A stretch of 64,000 nucleotides of DNA from Bradyrhizobium sp. Rc3b (GTDB taxonomy: Bacteria > Pseudomonadota > Alphaproteobacteria > Rhizobiales > Xanthobacteraceae), in contig NZ_FOUS01000013.1 of the NCBI RefSeq assembly GCF_900114915.1, forward strand, positions 124,001 through 188,000, in the 5' to 3' direction. This document shows, in pieces, positions 44,210 through 53,293 of this stretch (position 1 is its first letter; each line of letters begins with the position of its first letter). The notes beneath the pieces were generated by a model. The model saw only the letters and a program-made list of their open reading frames with translations. It did no database searches and had not been told where the DNA came from. A program made the position numbers and the translations under genes.

Positions 44210-45388
44210 ATGTTCGAACGCAGAATTTTTTCACGCACCGTCGCAGCAGCCGCCATCGCGGGCGTTGCAGGCCTTGCGCCTGCCAAGGCGGAGGACAGCG
44301 TCAAGGTCGGCCTGATCCTGCCGATGACCGGCGGCCAGGCCTCGACCGGCAAGCAGATCGAGAACGCGATCAAGCTCTATATGCAGCAGAAGGGCGACGC
44401 CGTCGCTGGCAAGAAGATCGAGATCATCCTCAAGGACGACGCGGCGATCCCGGATAAGACCAAGACTGCCGCGCAGGAGCTGATCGTCAACGACAAGGTC
44501 AATTTCATCGCCGGCTTCGGCGTGACGCCGGCTGCGCTCGCGGCCGCGCCGCTGGCTACGCAGGCCAAGATCCCGGAAGTCGTGATGGCGGCCGGCACCT
44601 CCATCATCACCGAGCGCTCGCCCTATATCGTGCGCACCAGCTTCACGCTGGCGCAGTCCTCGACCATCATCGGCGACTGGGCGGTGAAGAACGGCATCAA
44701 GAAGGTGGCGACGCTGACCTCGGACTACGCGCCGGGCAATGACGCGCTGAACTTCTTCAAGCAGAACTTTACAGCCGGCGGCGGCGAGGTGGTCGAAGAG
44801 GTCAAGACGCCGCTGCAAAACCCCGACTTCGCGCCGTTCCTGCAGCGCATGAAGGACGCCAAACCGGACGCGATCTTCGTGTTCGTGCCGGCCGGCCAGG
44901 GCGGCAACTTCATGAAGCAATATGCCGAGCGCGGCCTCGACAAGGCCGGCATCAAGGTGATCGGGCCGGGCGACGTCACCGACGACGACCTGCTCAACAA
45001 CATGGGCGATGCGGTGCTCGGCACGGTTACCGCGCATCTCTACTCCGCGGCGCACCCCTCGCAGATGAACAAGGATTTCGTCGCAGCCTACAAGAAGGCG
45101 TTCGGCAATCGTCCGGGCTTCATGGCGGTGAGCGGCTATGACGGCATCCACCTGATTTACGAGGCGCTCAAGAAGACGAATGGCGACACCGACGGCACCA
45201 AGCTGGTCGAGGCCATGAAGGGCCAGAAGTGGGAGAGCCCGCGCGGTCCGATCTCGATCGACCCCGAGACCCGCGACATCGTGCAGAACATCTACATCCG
45301 CAAGGTCGAGAAGGTCGACGGCGAGCTCTACAATGTCGAGTTCGCGACCTTCGAAGCCGTCAAGGATCTCGGCAAGACCAAGAAGTGA
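44210..45388 (+). CDS. livK: LIV-type ABC importer periplasmic binding protein (system 2)
   Basis: A 392-residue type I periplasmic binding protein. The signal peptide runs from FERRIFSRTVAAAAIAGVAG to APAKA, followed by EDSVKVGLILPMTGGQASTG. LIVNDKVNFIAGFGVTPAAL, VMAAGTSIITERSPYIVRTS and the second-lobe TLTSDYAPGNDALNFF follow the family order. A strong AAGGGGAGGG site precedes the ATG. It is the first gene of a plus-strand operon livK-H-M-G-F with a complete component set. Ligand is not readable, but linkage to a methionine synthase-like gene hints at amino acid or sulfur compound uptake. Confidence 0.92.
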   Translation: MFERRIFSRTVAAAAIAGVAGLAPAKAEDSVKVGLILPMTGGQASTGKQIENAIKLYMQQKGDAVAGKKIEIILKDDAAIPDKTKTAAQELIVNDKVNFIAGFGVTPAALAAAPLATQAKIPEVVMAAGTSIITERSPYIVRTSFTLAQSSTIIGDWAVKNGIKKVATLTSDYAPGNDALNFFKQNFTAGGGEVVEEVKTPLQNPDFAPFLQRMKDAKPDAIFVFVPAGQGGNFMKQYAERGLDKAGIKVIGPGDVTDDDLLNNMGDAVLGTVTAHLYSAAHPSQMNKDFVAAYKKAFGNRPGFMAVSGYDGIHLIYEALKKTNGDTDGTKLVEAMKGQKWESPRGPISIDPETRDIVQNIYIRKVEKVDGELYNVEFATFEAVKDLGKTKK

Positions 45389-45400
45389 CGCGCGAAAGTG

Positions 45401-45550
45401 CGTCATCCCGGGGCGCGCATTAGCACGAACCCGGGATCTCATGCCCCTTGCTCCGCGTCATGCCCGGGCTGTTCCGGGCATCCACGCGAAGCCAGGAAAA
45501 CAAAGTCCGGACAAGAACGTGGATGGCCGGGGACAAGCCCGGCCATGACG
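45401..45550. repeat. Intergenic palindromic repeat pair between livK and livH
   Basis: Two units lie back to back. CGTCATCCCGGGGCGCGCAT pairs with a CCCGGGAT arm. CGTCATGCCCGGGCTGTTCC pairs with a right arm ending in GGACAAGCCCGGCCATGACG. They can form stable hairpins between the binding-protein gene and the permease genes, a usual place for differential mRNA protection in importer operons. Confidence 0.65.
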
Positions 45551-45569
45551 ATAACTCTAAGCTGAGACG

Positions 45570-46439
45570 ATGACCTCTATCCTCACCAACCTGTTCGATG
45601 GCGTCGCCTACGGCATGCTGCTGTTCGTGCTCGCGTGCGGGCTCGCGGTCACGCTTGGATTGATGAACTTCGTCAATCTCGCCCATGGCGCCTTCGCCAT
45701 GGCCGGCGGCTATATCTGCATGGTGCTGGTCAACCGGATGGGCTGGCCGTTCTTCGCAGCGCTCCCGCTCGCTTTCGTCTCCTCTGCCGCGATCGGCATC
45801 GCGCTCGAACGGACGCTGTACCGCCACCTCTATGCGCGCAGCCATCTCGATCAGGTGCTGTTCACCATCGGCCTGACCTTCATGTCGGTCGCCGCCGTCG
45901 ATTACATCCAGGGGTCCTCGCGCGTCTTCATCAACCTGCCGGCGGCGCTTCAGGGCCAGTTCGACCTGTTCGGCGTCGGCATCGGCCGCTACCGGCTGAT
46001 GATCATCGTGATCTGCGGCCTGCTCACCATCGCGCTCCAGATGGTGCTGGCAAAGACCCGCTTCGGCAGCCGCTTGCGCGCCGCCGTCGACGACCCCCGC
46101 GCCGCGAGCGGCCTCGGCATCAACGTGCCGCAGGTGTTCGCCTTCACCTTTGCCTTCGGTTGCGGCCTCGCCGGTCTCGGCGGCGCGCTGAGTGCCGAGA
46201 TCCTCGGCCTCGATCCGTATTTCCCGCTGAAGTTCATGATCTACTTCCTGATCGTGGTCACTGTCGGCGGCTCGTCCTCGATCACCGGCCCGTTCCTGGC
46301 CTCGCTCCTGCTCGGCATCGGCGACGTCGCCGGCAAATATTACGTGCCGAAGATGGGCCCGTTCGTGATCTACACCATGATGATCGTAATCCTGATCTGG
46401 CGTCCGAACGGCCTGTTCGGACGCACGGCCGCGCGTTGA
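45570..46439 (+). CDS. livH: LIV-type ABC importer permease, LivH-like (system 2)
   Basis: A 289-residue permease. The N-terminal signature is FDGVAYGMLLFVLACGLAVT plus LGLMNFVNLAHGAFAMAGGY. FGSRLRAAVDDPRAASGLGI is the coupling segment and VTVGGSSSITGPFLASLLLG the C-terminal block. It has eight or so hydrophobic helices. It is followed after eight bases by the LivM-like gene; the two form the membrane pore. Confidence 0.93.
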   Translation: MTSILTNLFDGVAYGMLLFVLACGLAVTLGLMNFVNLAHGAFAMAGGYICMVLVNRMGWPFFAALPLAFVSSAAIGIALERTLYRHLYARSHLDQVLFTIGLTFMSVAAVDYIQGSSRVFINLPAALQGQFDLFGVGIGRYRLMIIVICGLLTIALQMVLAKTRFGSRLRAAVDDPRAASGLGINVPQVFAFTFAFGCGLAGLGGALSAEILGLDPYFPLKFMIYFLIVVTVGGSSSITGPFLASLLLGIGDVAGKYYVPKMGPFVIYTMMIVILIWRPNGLFGRTAAR

Positions 46440-46447
46440 GTTCGCCG

Positions 46448-47476
46448 ATGAGCGCTTCCTCCGACGTCGGTTTTCACGCCCAGCGCCAGGCGCGCTGGCA
46501 CTACGGCGAAGTCGCCTTCTGGCTGATCGTGCTGGCCTGCGGCTTTGCATTTCCCACGCGCTATCTGATCATGACCGACATCCTGCGGCTGGCGCTGTTT
46601 GCGATGTCGCTCGATCTCATCCTCGGCTATGCCGGCATCGTCTCGCTCGGGCATGCTGCCTTCTTCGGCGTCGGCGCCTATGCCGCGGGGCTTCTCGCGC
46701 TCCATGGTATCGTGAGCGAGCCCGTGCTGGCGCTGATCGTCGCTGGCCTCGCCGCGATGGTGCTCGGCTTTGCCACCAGCTTCCTGGTGATCCGCGGCGT
46801 TGACCTGACGCGCTTGATGGTGACGCTCGGCATCGCGCTGCTGCTGGAAGCGCTCGCCGAACGCTTCTCCAACATCACCGGCGGCACCGACGGCCTGCAG
46901 GGCATCGAGATGCAGCCGATCTTCGGCGCGATTCCGTTCGACATGTTCGGCAAGGCCGGCTTCTTCTATTCGCTGGCTGTCCTGTTCCTCCTCTTCCTGT
47001 TCGCCCGCCGCGTCGTGCATTCGCCGTTCGGCCTGTCGCTGCGCGCGATCAAGAACAATCCGCTGCGCGCCGCCGCGATCGGCATTCCCGTCAACCGCCG
47101 CCTGATCGCGATCTATACGCTCGCGGCGTTCTACGCCGGCGTCGCGGGCGCGCTGTTCACCCAGACAACGGCGATCGCCTCGCTCGATGTGTTTGCCTTC
47201 GAACGCTCCGCCGATCTGATGCTGGTGCTCGTCATCGGTGGGACCGGTTACCTCTATGGCGGACTGGTTGGCGCGGTGATCTTCCGCATGCTCCAGGAAG
47301 TGTTCTCCACCATCACCCCGCAATACTGGCAGTTCTGGATCGGCCTGGTGCTGGTCGTGATCGTGCTGGTCGGCCGTCAGCGCCTGCACCGCTGGGTGCT
47401 GTACCTGCCCAATCTGGTCATCAGGCAGATTGCGGGACGCAAGGCCATCGTCGCCGTGCCGGAAAGCGACGCATGA
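46448..47476 (+). CDS. livM: LIV-type ABC importer permease, LivM-like (system 2)
   Basis: A 342-residue permease from ATG 46448; upstream in-frame sequence is antisense or livH coding and is excluded. LILGYAGIVSLGHAAFFGVG is the LivM signature. FGLSLRAIKNNPLRAAAIGI is the cytoplasmic coupling loop, and VIGGTGYLYGGLVGAVIFRM lies near the end. The N-terminus has a charged segment of about 25 residues before the first helix. The stop overlaps the livG ATG by four bases. Confidence 0.93.
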   Translation: MSASSDVGFHAQRQARWHYGEVAFWLIVLACGFAFPTRYLIMTDILRLALFAMSLDLILGYAGIVSLGHAAFFGVGAYAAGLLALHGIVSEPVLALIVAGLAAMVLGFATSFLVIRGVDLTRLMVTLGIALLLEALAERFSNITGGTDGLQGIEMQPIFGAIPFDMFGKAGFFYSLAVLFLLFLFARRVVHSPFGLSLRAIKNNPLRAAAIGIPVNRRLIAIYTLAAFYAGVAGALFTQTTAIASLDVFAFERSADLMLVLVIGGTGYLYGGLVGAVIFRMLQEVFSTITPQYWQFWIGLVLVVIVLVGRQRLHRWVLYLPNLVIRQIAGRKAIVAVPESDA

Positions 47477-48228
47477 CCATCGTGCTCGAAACCCAAAATC
47501 TCGAAAAGCAGTTCGGCGGGCTGCGCGTCACCCGCGATCTGTCCTTGAAGATCGAGCAGGGCGCCCGCCACGCGCTGATCGGCCCGAACGGCGCCGGCAA
47601 GACCACGGTCATCAACCAGCTCACCGGCGTGCTCAAGCCGAATTCGGGCCGCATCCTGCTCGAGGGCCAGGACATCACCGATCTGCCCGTGCACAAGCGC
47701 GTGCTGCGTGGCCTCTCGCGCACCTTCCAGATCAACCAGCTTTATCCCGACCTGACTCCGCTCGAGACCATTGGCCTAGCCGTCTCCGAGCGCCTCGGCC
47801 ATGGCGGCGACTGGTGGCGGCGGATGGGCACGCGCAGCGACGTCAACGGCGAGATCGCCGATCTGCTGGCGGGCTTCCATCTGCTCGACGTCATGAATGA
47901 GCAGACCGTGACGCTGCCCTACGGCAAGCAGCGCCTGCTCGAGATCGCGGTCGCGATCGCCGCCAAACCGCGCGTGCTGCTGCTCGATGAGCCCGCCGCC
48001 GGCGTGCCCGAGAGCGAGCGCCACGACATTCTCGCCGTGGTCGGCGCGCTGCCGCGCGACGTCACGGTGCTGCTGATCGAGCACGACATGGATCTCGTAT
48101 TCTCCTTCGCCGACCGCATCTCCGTGCTGGTTTCGGGTGCGCTGCTCACCGAGGGCCCGCCCGAGCAGGTGGCGCGCGATCCGCAGGTCAAGGCCGTCTA
48201 TCTCGGCGAGGAGGCGGTCAATGTCTGA
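47473..48228 (+). CDS. livG: LIV-type ABC importer ATPase, LivG-like (system 2)
   Basis: A 251-residue ABC ATPase. Walker A is GPNGAGKTT, the signature-equivalent is LPYGKQRLLEIAVAI, Walker B is VLLLDEPAAGV, and the His loop is VLLIEHDMDLVF. Its ATG overlaps livM and its 3' end overlaps livF by eight bases, so the ATPases are made together. It couples ATP hydrolysis to uptake through LivH/LivM of the same operon. Confidence 0.94.
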   Translation: MTIVLETQNLEKQFGGLRVTRDLSLKIEQGARHALIGPNGAGKTTVINQLTGVLKPNSGRILLEGQDITDLPVHKRVLRGLSRTFQINQLYPDLTPLETIGLAVSERLGHGGDWWRRMGTRSDVNGEIADLLAGFHLLDVMNEQTVTLPYGKQRLLEIAVAIAAKPRVLLLDEPAAGVPESERHDILAVVGALPRDVTVLLIEHDMDLVFSFADRISVLVSGALLTEGPPEQVARDPQVKAVYLGEEAVNV

Positions 48229-48937
48229 CCTGCTCGCGATCGAGGCTTTGCGCGCCGGCTATGGCGAGGCGGTGGTGCTGCCCAACATGTCCTTGCGCCT
48301 CGCCGAGGGCCAGGTGCTGGCGCTGCTGGGCCGCAACGGCACCGGCAAGACCACGCTGATCAATTCGATCGTCGGCGTCACCCGCCGCTTCTCAGGCAGC
48401 GTGGCACTCGCTGGCACCGATGTCACTTCGCTCCGGCCCGACCAGCGCGCGCGCGCCGGCATCGGCTGGGTGCCGCAGGAGCGCAACATCTTTCGCTCGC
48501 TCACTGTGGAAGAGAACATGACCGCGGTGGCGCAGCCCGGTCCCTGGACGGTCGAGAAGGTCTACGAGATGTTTCCGCGGCTGAAGGAGCGGCGGAGCAA
48601 TTTCGGCAACCAGCTCTCCGGCGGCGAGCAGCAGATGCTGGCGATCGGCCGGGCGCTCACCCTCAACCCGAAAGTGCTGCTGCTGGACGAGCCGACCGAG
48701 GGCCTTGCTCCCATCATCGTCGAGGAGCTCTTGAAGGCGATCGGCAGCATCACGCGGGCAGGCGGCATCTGCTCGATCATCGTCGAACAGAATGCCCAAA
48801 AGATTCTGGGGCTGGCCGACCGCGTTGTGATATTGGAGCGCGGAACGATCGTCCACGACGCTCCGAGCGCCGCGCTGAAAACCGACCCCTCGGTCCTGGA
48901 ACGCCATCTCGGCGTCGCCGGGGCGGCGGCTCACTAA
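48221..48937 (+). CDS. livF: LIV-type ABC importer ATPase, LivF-like (system 2)
   Basis: A 238-residue ABC ATPase from ATG 48221. Walker A is GRNGTGKTT, the signature is LSGGEQQMLAIGRAL, Walker B is VLLLDEPTEGL, and IIVEQNAQKIL is the LivF-type switch region without His. It starts inside livG and ends 24 bases before the methionine synthase-like gene, which is probably cotranscribed. Confidence 0.94.
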   Translation: MSDLLAIEALRAGYGEAVVLPNMSLRLAEGQVLALLGRNGTGKTTLINSIVGVTRRFSGSVALAGTDVTSLRPDQRARAGIGWVPQERNIFRSLTVEENMTAVAQPGPWTVEKVYEMFPRLKERRSNFGNQLSGGEQQMLAIGRALTLNPKVLLLDEPTEGLAPIIVEELLKAIGSITRAGGICSIIVEQNAQKILGLADRVVILERGTIVHDAPSAALKTDPSVLERHLGVAGAAAH

Positions 48938-48961
48938 ACTAAAATGTCCAGGGAGTAAGAC

Positions 48962-50077
48962 ATGCAGCGAACCAAAGCCCCCTTCCGCGCCGACGAGGTC
49001 GGCAGCCTCCTGCGTCCGGCCAAGATCAAGGAAGCCCGTAGCCGGCTCGAGAAGGGCGAGATCTCGGCCGACGATCTGCGCAAGATCGAGGACATGGAGA
49101 TCGAGAAGGTCGTGCACAAGCAGGCCTCGATCGGGCTCAAGCTCGCGACCGACGGCGAGTTCCGCCGCTCCTGGTGGCATTTCGACTTCCTCGCCAAGCT
49201 CACCGGCTGCGAGCTGTTTCATCCTGACACCGGCATCCAGTTCGCAGGCGTGCAGACCCGGCACGACGCGGTGCGGGTGATCGACAAGCTCGACTTTCCC
49301 GACGACCACCCGATGCTGGACCACTTCCGCTTCCTGAAGAAGGTCGCCGACCAGGCCCACGTGGCCGCCAAGATGACGATACCTTCGCCGGCGGTGCTGC
49401 ACTTCCGCGGCGGCCGCAAGTCGATTTCCAAGGACGTCTATCCCGATCTCGAAGCCTTCTACGAAGACCTCGGCAAGACCTACCGGAAAGCCGTCAAGGC
49501 GTTCTACGACGCCGGCTGCCGCTATCTCCAGTTCGACGACACCGTGTGGGCCTATCTCTGCTCGCAGGATGAACTGCAGAAGGCGCGCGAGCGCGGCGAC
49601 AATCCGGACGGTCTCCAGCAGATCTATGCCCGCATCATCAACTACGCGCTGGCCGAGAAGCCCGCGGACATGGTGGTGACGACGCATGTCTGCCGCGGCA
49701 ATTTCCGTTCGACCTGGATTTCTTCGGGCGGCTATGAGCCGGTTGCCGAGACCATGCTCGCCGGCACCAATTACGACGGCTATTTCCTCGAATATGACAG
49801 CGACCGCGCCGGCGGCTTCGAGCCGCTGCGCTTCCTGCCCAAGGGCAACAAGGTCGTCGTGGTCGGCGTCATCACCTCGAAGTTCGGCGAGCTCGAGAAG
49901 AAGGACGATATCAAGCGCCGTCTGGAAGAAGCCGCCAAGTTCGCCCCGCTGGAGCAGCTCGCGCTGTCGCCGCAATGTGGCTTTGCCTCGACGGAAGAGG
50001 GCAACGTCCTCTCTGAGGAAGAGCAGTGGGCGAAGCTGAGCCTTGCGGTCGAGATCGCGAAGGAAGTGTGGGGCTAG
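48962..50077 (+). CDS. Cobalamin-independent methionine synthase-like methyltransferase (MetE C-terminal type)
   Basis: A 371-residue single-domain protein related to the catalytic half of MetE (full MetE is about 750 residues). RADEVGSLLRPAKIKEAR opens the barrel. TDGEFRRSWWHFDFL, FDDTVWAYLCSQDEL, TTHVCRGNFRSTW with zinc ligands His and Cys, FLEYDSDRAGGFEPL, and LALSPQCGFAST with the second zinc Cys follow in order. It should bind zinc and a thiol substrate. Short MetE-like proteins use varied methyl donors, so the reaction is not certain. Position 24 bases after livF ties it to the importer. Confidence 0.88.
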   Translation: MQRTKAPFRADEVGSLLRPAKIKEARSRLEKGEISADDLRKIEDMEIEKVVHKQASIGLKLATDGEFRRSWWHFDFLAKLTGCELFHPDTGIQFAGVQTRHDAVRVIDKLDFPDDHPMLDHFRFLKKVADQAHVAAKMTIPSPAVLHFRGGRKSISKDVYPDLEAFYEDLGKTYRKAVKAFYDAGCRYLQFDDTVWAYLCSQDELQKARERGDNPDGLQQIYARIINYALAEKPADMVVTTHVCRGNFRSTWISSGGYEPVAETMLAGTNYDGYFLEYDSDRAGGFEPLRFLPKGNKVVVVGVITSKFGELEKKDDIKRRLEEAAKFAPLEQLALSPQCGFASTEEGNVLSEEEQWAKLSLAVEIAKEVWG

Positions 50078-50090
50078 TAAGCGTCACAGA

Positions 50091-50214
50091 ACTCCGCTGT
50101 CATTCCCCGCGAAGGCGAGGAATCCAGTACGTCGCGGCTTCTCCGTATCACGTCGGCGTCTCCGGAATACTGGATCGCCCGGTCAAGCCGGGCGATGACA
50201 CCTGAGTGTAGGGC
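50091..50214. repeat. Intergenic palindromic repeat, copy B (core inverted relative to 23.5 kb copy)
   Basis: The outer ends AACTCCGCTGTC and GAGTGTAGGG are in the same orientation as in the copy at 23.5 kb. The core, with CCAGTACGTCGCGGCTTC and GGAATACTGGATCGCCCGGT, reads as its reverse complement. Hairpin arms are CCCCGCGAAGGCGAGG and GCCCGGTCAAGCCGGGC. Confidence 0.7.
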
Positions 50215-50554
50215 CAATAGCGCGGCGCTCCTGACCTGCGGGCGCGCAAGCCCACCCTCACTTCTCCGCCAGACCTCGCCCGGCAGCATCGACCACGCAC
50301 CTGCTTATTCGTCGTGGCCGACTCCGCCTCCCCCCGCACCCGCGTCATCATCTCTGCTCAACCTTCAGACTTGGCGCCGCGCATGGCGCGCGAGCGGCGA
50401 GTCGCGCCTCGGTTGTCGAACGCAACCTGGCCGGCGCGATCGCATCGGCAAGTGGATGGGGACTGCGGCGCAACGGCATGGATCCCCTATTTCCTGAGTG
50501 GGCAGAATTTGCTAGGAGGCAGATCCCAATCATTCTGCCCACCGCGTCCCACTC
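50215..50554. other. Intergenic stretch before the HTH-methyltransferase gene
   Basis: About 340 bases follow the repeat. Frames on both strands are Ser/Arg/Pro-rich and unconvincing. The last 60 bases are AT-richer (TTTGCTAGGAGGCAGATCCC) and may include the promoter. The AGGAGG there is too far from the ATG to be its ribosome site. Confidence 0.4.
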
Positions 50555-51910
50555 ATGAAAAACGACGAAATCCTGAGCCAGATCACGGAGTTCTGCCGCA
50601 AGGCGGACATGGCGGAATCGACGTTCGGCCGGCGCGCGGTGAACGATGGGAAGCTGGTGCATCGCCTGCGCGAGGGCAAGCGCATCACCATCGATACGCT
50701 GGACCGGATCCAGGCCTATATGGCGGCGTCCATGGCCGGCGGCGTGCCGCCGCCGCGCGGGCTTCAGGTGCCGCCCGAAAAGCGCGATCCGCGCGGCAAT
50801 TTCCGCTTTTTCGAGAACCGCCAGAAATACCTGCTGTTCGTCCACACCTGCAGCGAAAAGCGGGTGATCGCCGACAGGGTCGCGCTGGAGCTTTCCTCCA
50901 TCCATCCGCGCCCGCCGGCCCTGCGCGTGTTCGACGCCGGCGTCGGCGACGGCACGGTGCTGGCGCGGGTGCTGCGCGCGACGCACCAGCGCTACCCGCA
51001 CATGCCGTTCTACGTCGCCGGCAAGGAGCTCAGCCTGGAGGACCTGCGCCTGACGCTGGAGAAGGTGCCGGATCGCATTTTCGAGCATCCGGCGTCGGTG
51101 TTCGTCTTCACCAACATGTTCTATTCGGAGGCGCCCTGGCTGACACCGGCATCGCCTGCGGCGGCGGCGGCGACCGTCTGGCATGAGGTCCCGCTGCGGG
51201 GCGCCTCATCGGGCGAGTTCGAGCAGCAGATCGCGGAGCTGAGGCCGTTCCTCGAGCAGAACTGGCGTGCCGCGATCAGCCCACGCACCGCCATGCCGCT
51301 GTACGAGCGGCCGGTCGTCCTGGTGCTCTATCGCGAGGACCACAGGTTCTTGCTGGATTCGACCATTCCGCGGCCGGGCCAGACCGAAGCCAATTTCGAC
51401 CTCGTCATCGCATCCCAGCCCTACCGCGCCCTGTCCTCGGTCAACTTCCGGGCCAAGCGGATCATCGCGCCCCTGGCGCGGGCGCTTCGGCCGGGAGGCC
51501 GTCTGATCGGAATCCACTCCCATGGCCAGGATCCGGGCATGGAAATGATCCAGGCGATCTGGCCCGGAGAAAATCCTTTCGCTGTGAGCCGTCATGAGCT
51601 ATTGCGCGCCGTTAAGTACGAACTTGGTTCGTTGGGCCGCGACTTAAATTTTAATGCGTATGCGGATAACCGCTCGATCTTCAGGTATGATATGGAAGCG
51701 CTGCCCAACGAGGTAACCGGGACGATCGGAACCTCGACGGCCTTTGCAGCGTGGAATGCGGCGGTGTATGTCGCTCAGATTGAGGACGACCGGTTGACAG
51801 AAATGACTCAAAACGGCCGCACTCTGGATGCCGCCAGGGACGTGCTGCGGAAGTACAATGGGCTCTGGTTTCTCGACGAATCCTACGTCATCTCGCGCCG
51901 GCGTGATTGA
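50555..51910 (+). CDS. SAM-dependent methyltransferase with an N-terminal HTH-like segment
   Basis: A 451-residue protein. Residues 1-60 (QITEFCRKADMAESTFGRRA, NDGKLVHRLREGKRITIDTL) look like the compact HTH found in small rhizobial regulators. Residues about 80-330 carry a class I methyltransferase fold: RVFDAGVGDGTVLARVLRAT is the SAM loop (near 125), and ALRPGGRLIGIHSHGQDPGM the strand 5 region. The C-terminal 110 residues are unassigned. It lies upstream of metK and ahcY, which make SAM and clear SAH, so it may belong to the same functional group. Substrate could be a small molecule or nucleic acid. Confidence 0.75.
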   Translation: MKNDEILSQITEFCRKADMAESTFGRRAVNDGKLVHRLREGKRITIDTLDRIQAYMAASMAGGVPPPRGLQVPPEKRDPRGNFRFFENRQKYLLFVHTCSEKRVIADRVALELSSIHPRPPALRVFDAGVGDGTVLARVLRATHQRYPHMPFYVAGKELSLEDLRLTLEKVPDRIFEHPASVFVFTNMFYSEAPWLTPASPAAAAATVWHEVPLRGASSGEFEQQIAELRPFLEQNWRAAISPRTAMPLYERPVVLVLYREDHRFLLDSTIPRPGQTEANFDLVIASQPYRALSSVNFRAKRIIAPLARALRPGGRLIGIHSHGQDPGMEMIQAIWPGENPFAVSRHELLRAVKYELGSLGRDLNFNAYADNRSIFRYDMEALPNEVTGTIGTSTAFAAWNAAVYVAQIEDDRLTEMTQNGRTLDAARDVLRKYNGLWFLDESYVISRRRD

Positions 51911-51938
51911 CATCATCCACAGGTAAACATCGCAAACG

Positions 51939-51970
51939 CCCGCCGGTCTAGCGGCGGAACAAGGGGTTAC
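51939..51970 (+). promoter_or_regulatory. Leader hairpin and ribosome site of metK
   Basis: CCCGCCGGTCTAGCGGCGGA can fold into a short GC stem (CCGCC/GGCGG). It is followed closely by AACAAGGGGTTACTG, which holds the ribosome site before the metK ATG. The leader is only about 60 bases long. It does not match the SAM-II or SAM/SAH riboswitch sequences I know, but a compact SAM-family fold cannot be excluded. Confidence 0.3.
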
Positions 51971-51972
51971 TG

Positions 51973-53169
<1,197 letters not shown>

Positions 53170-53177
53170 TTCACTTG

Positions 53178-53270
53178 CGTCATTCCGGGGCGCCGCAACA
53201 GCGGCGAACCCGGAATCTCGAAATGCTTGATTCCGGGTTCGCTCGTTTCGCGAGCGGGTCCGGAATGACG
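53178..53270. repeat. Intergenic palindromic repeat between metK and ahcY
   Basis: It opens CGTCATTCCGGGGCGCCGCA and ends CGGGTCCGGAATGACG, so the outer arms CGTCATTCCGG/CCGGAATGACG are perfect inverted repeats. Inner arms (GAACCCGGAATC and GATTCCGGGTTC) form a second stem. This is the classical CGTCATTCCGGG-type rhizobial palindromic element. Confidence 0.7.
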
Positions 53271-53293
53271 AGCCAAACAAACAGGAACCTCCA

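Noticed and set aside
43754-44315. Frames on both strands upstream of livK
   Set aside because: Both are Arg/Pro/Ser-rich, mirror each other, cover the promoter region and lack ribosome sites at sensible distances.
48392-49975. A 527-codon open frame on the minus strand
   Set aside because: It covers livF and the MetE-like gene in antisense; both sense genes carry complete family motifs.
51911-51972. Known SAM-II or SAM/SAH riboswitch before metK
   Set aside because: The leader does not carry the conserved stretches of these families as I know them, so I list only a hairpin.
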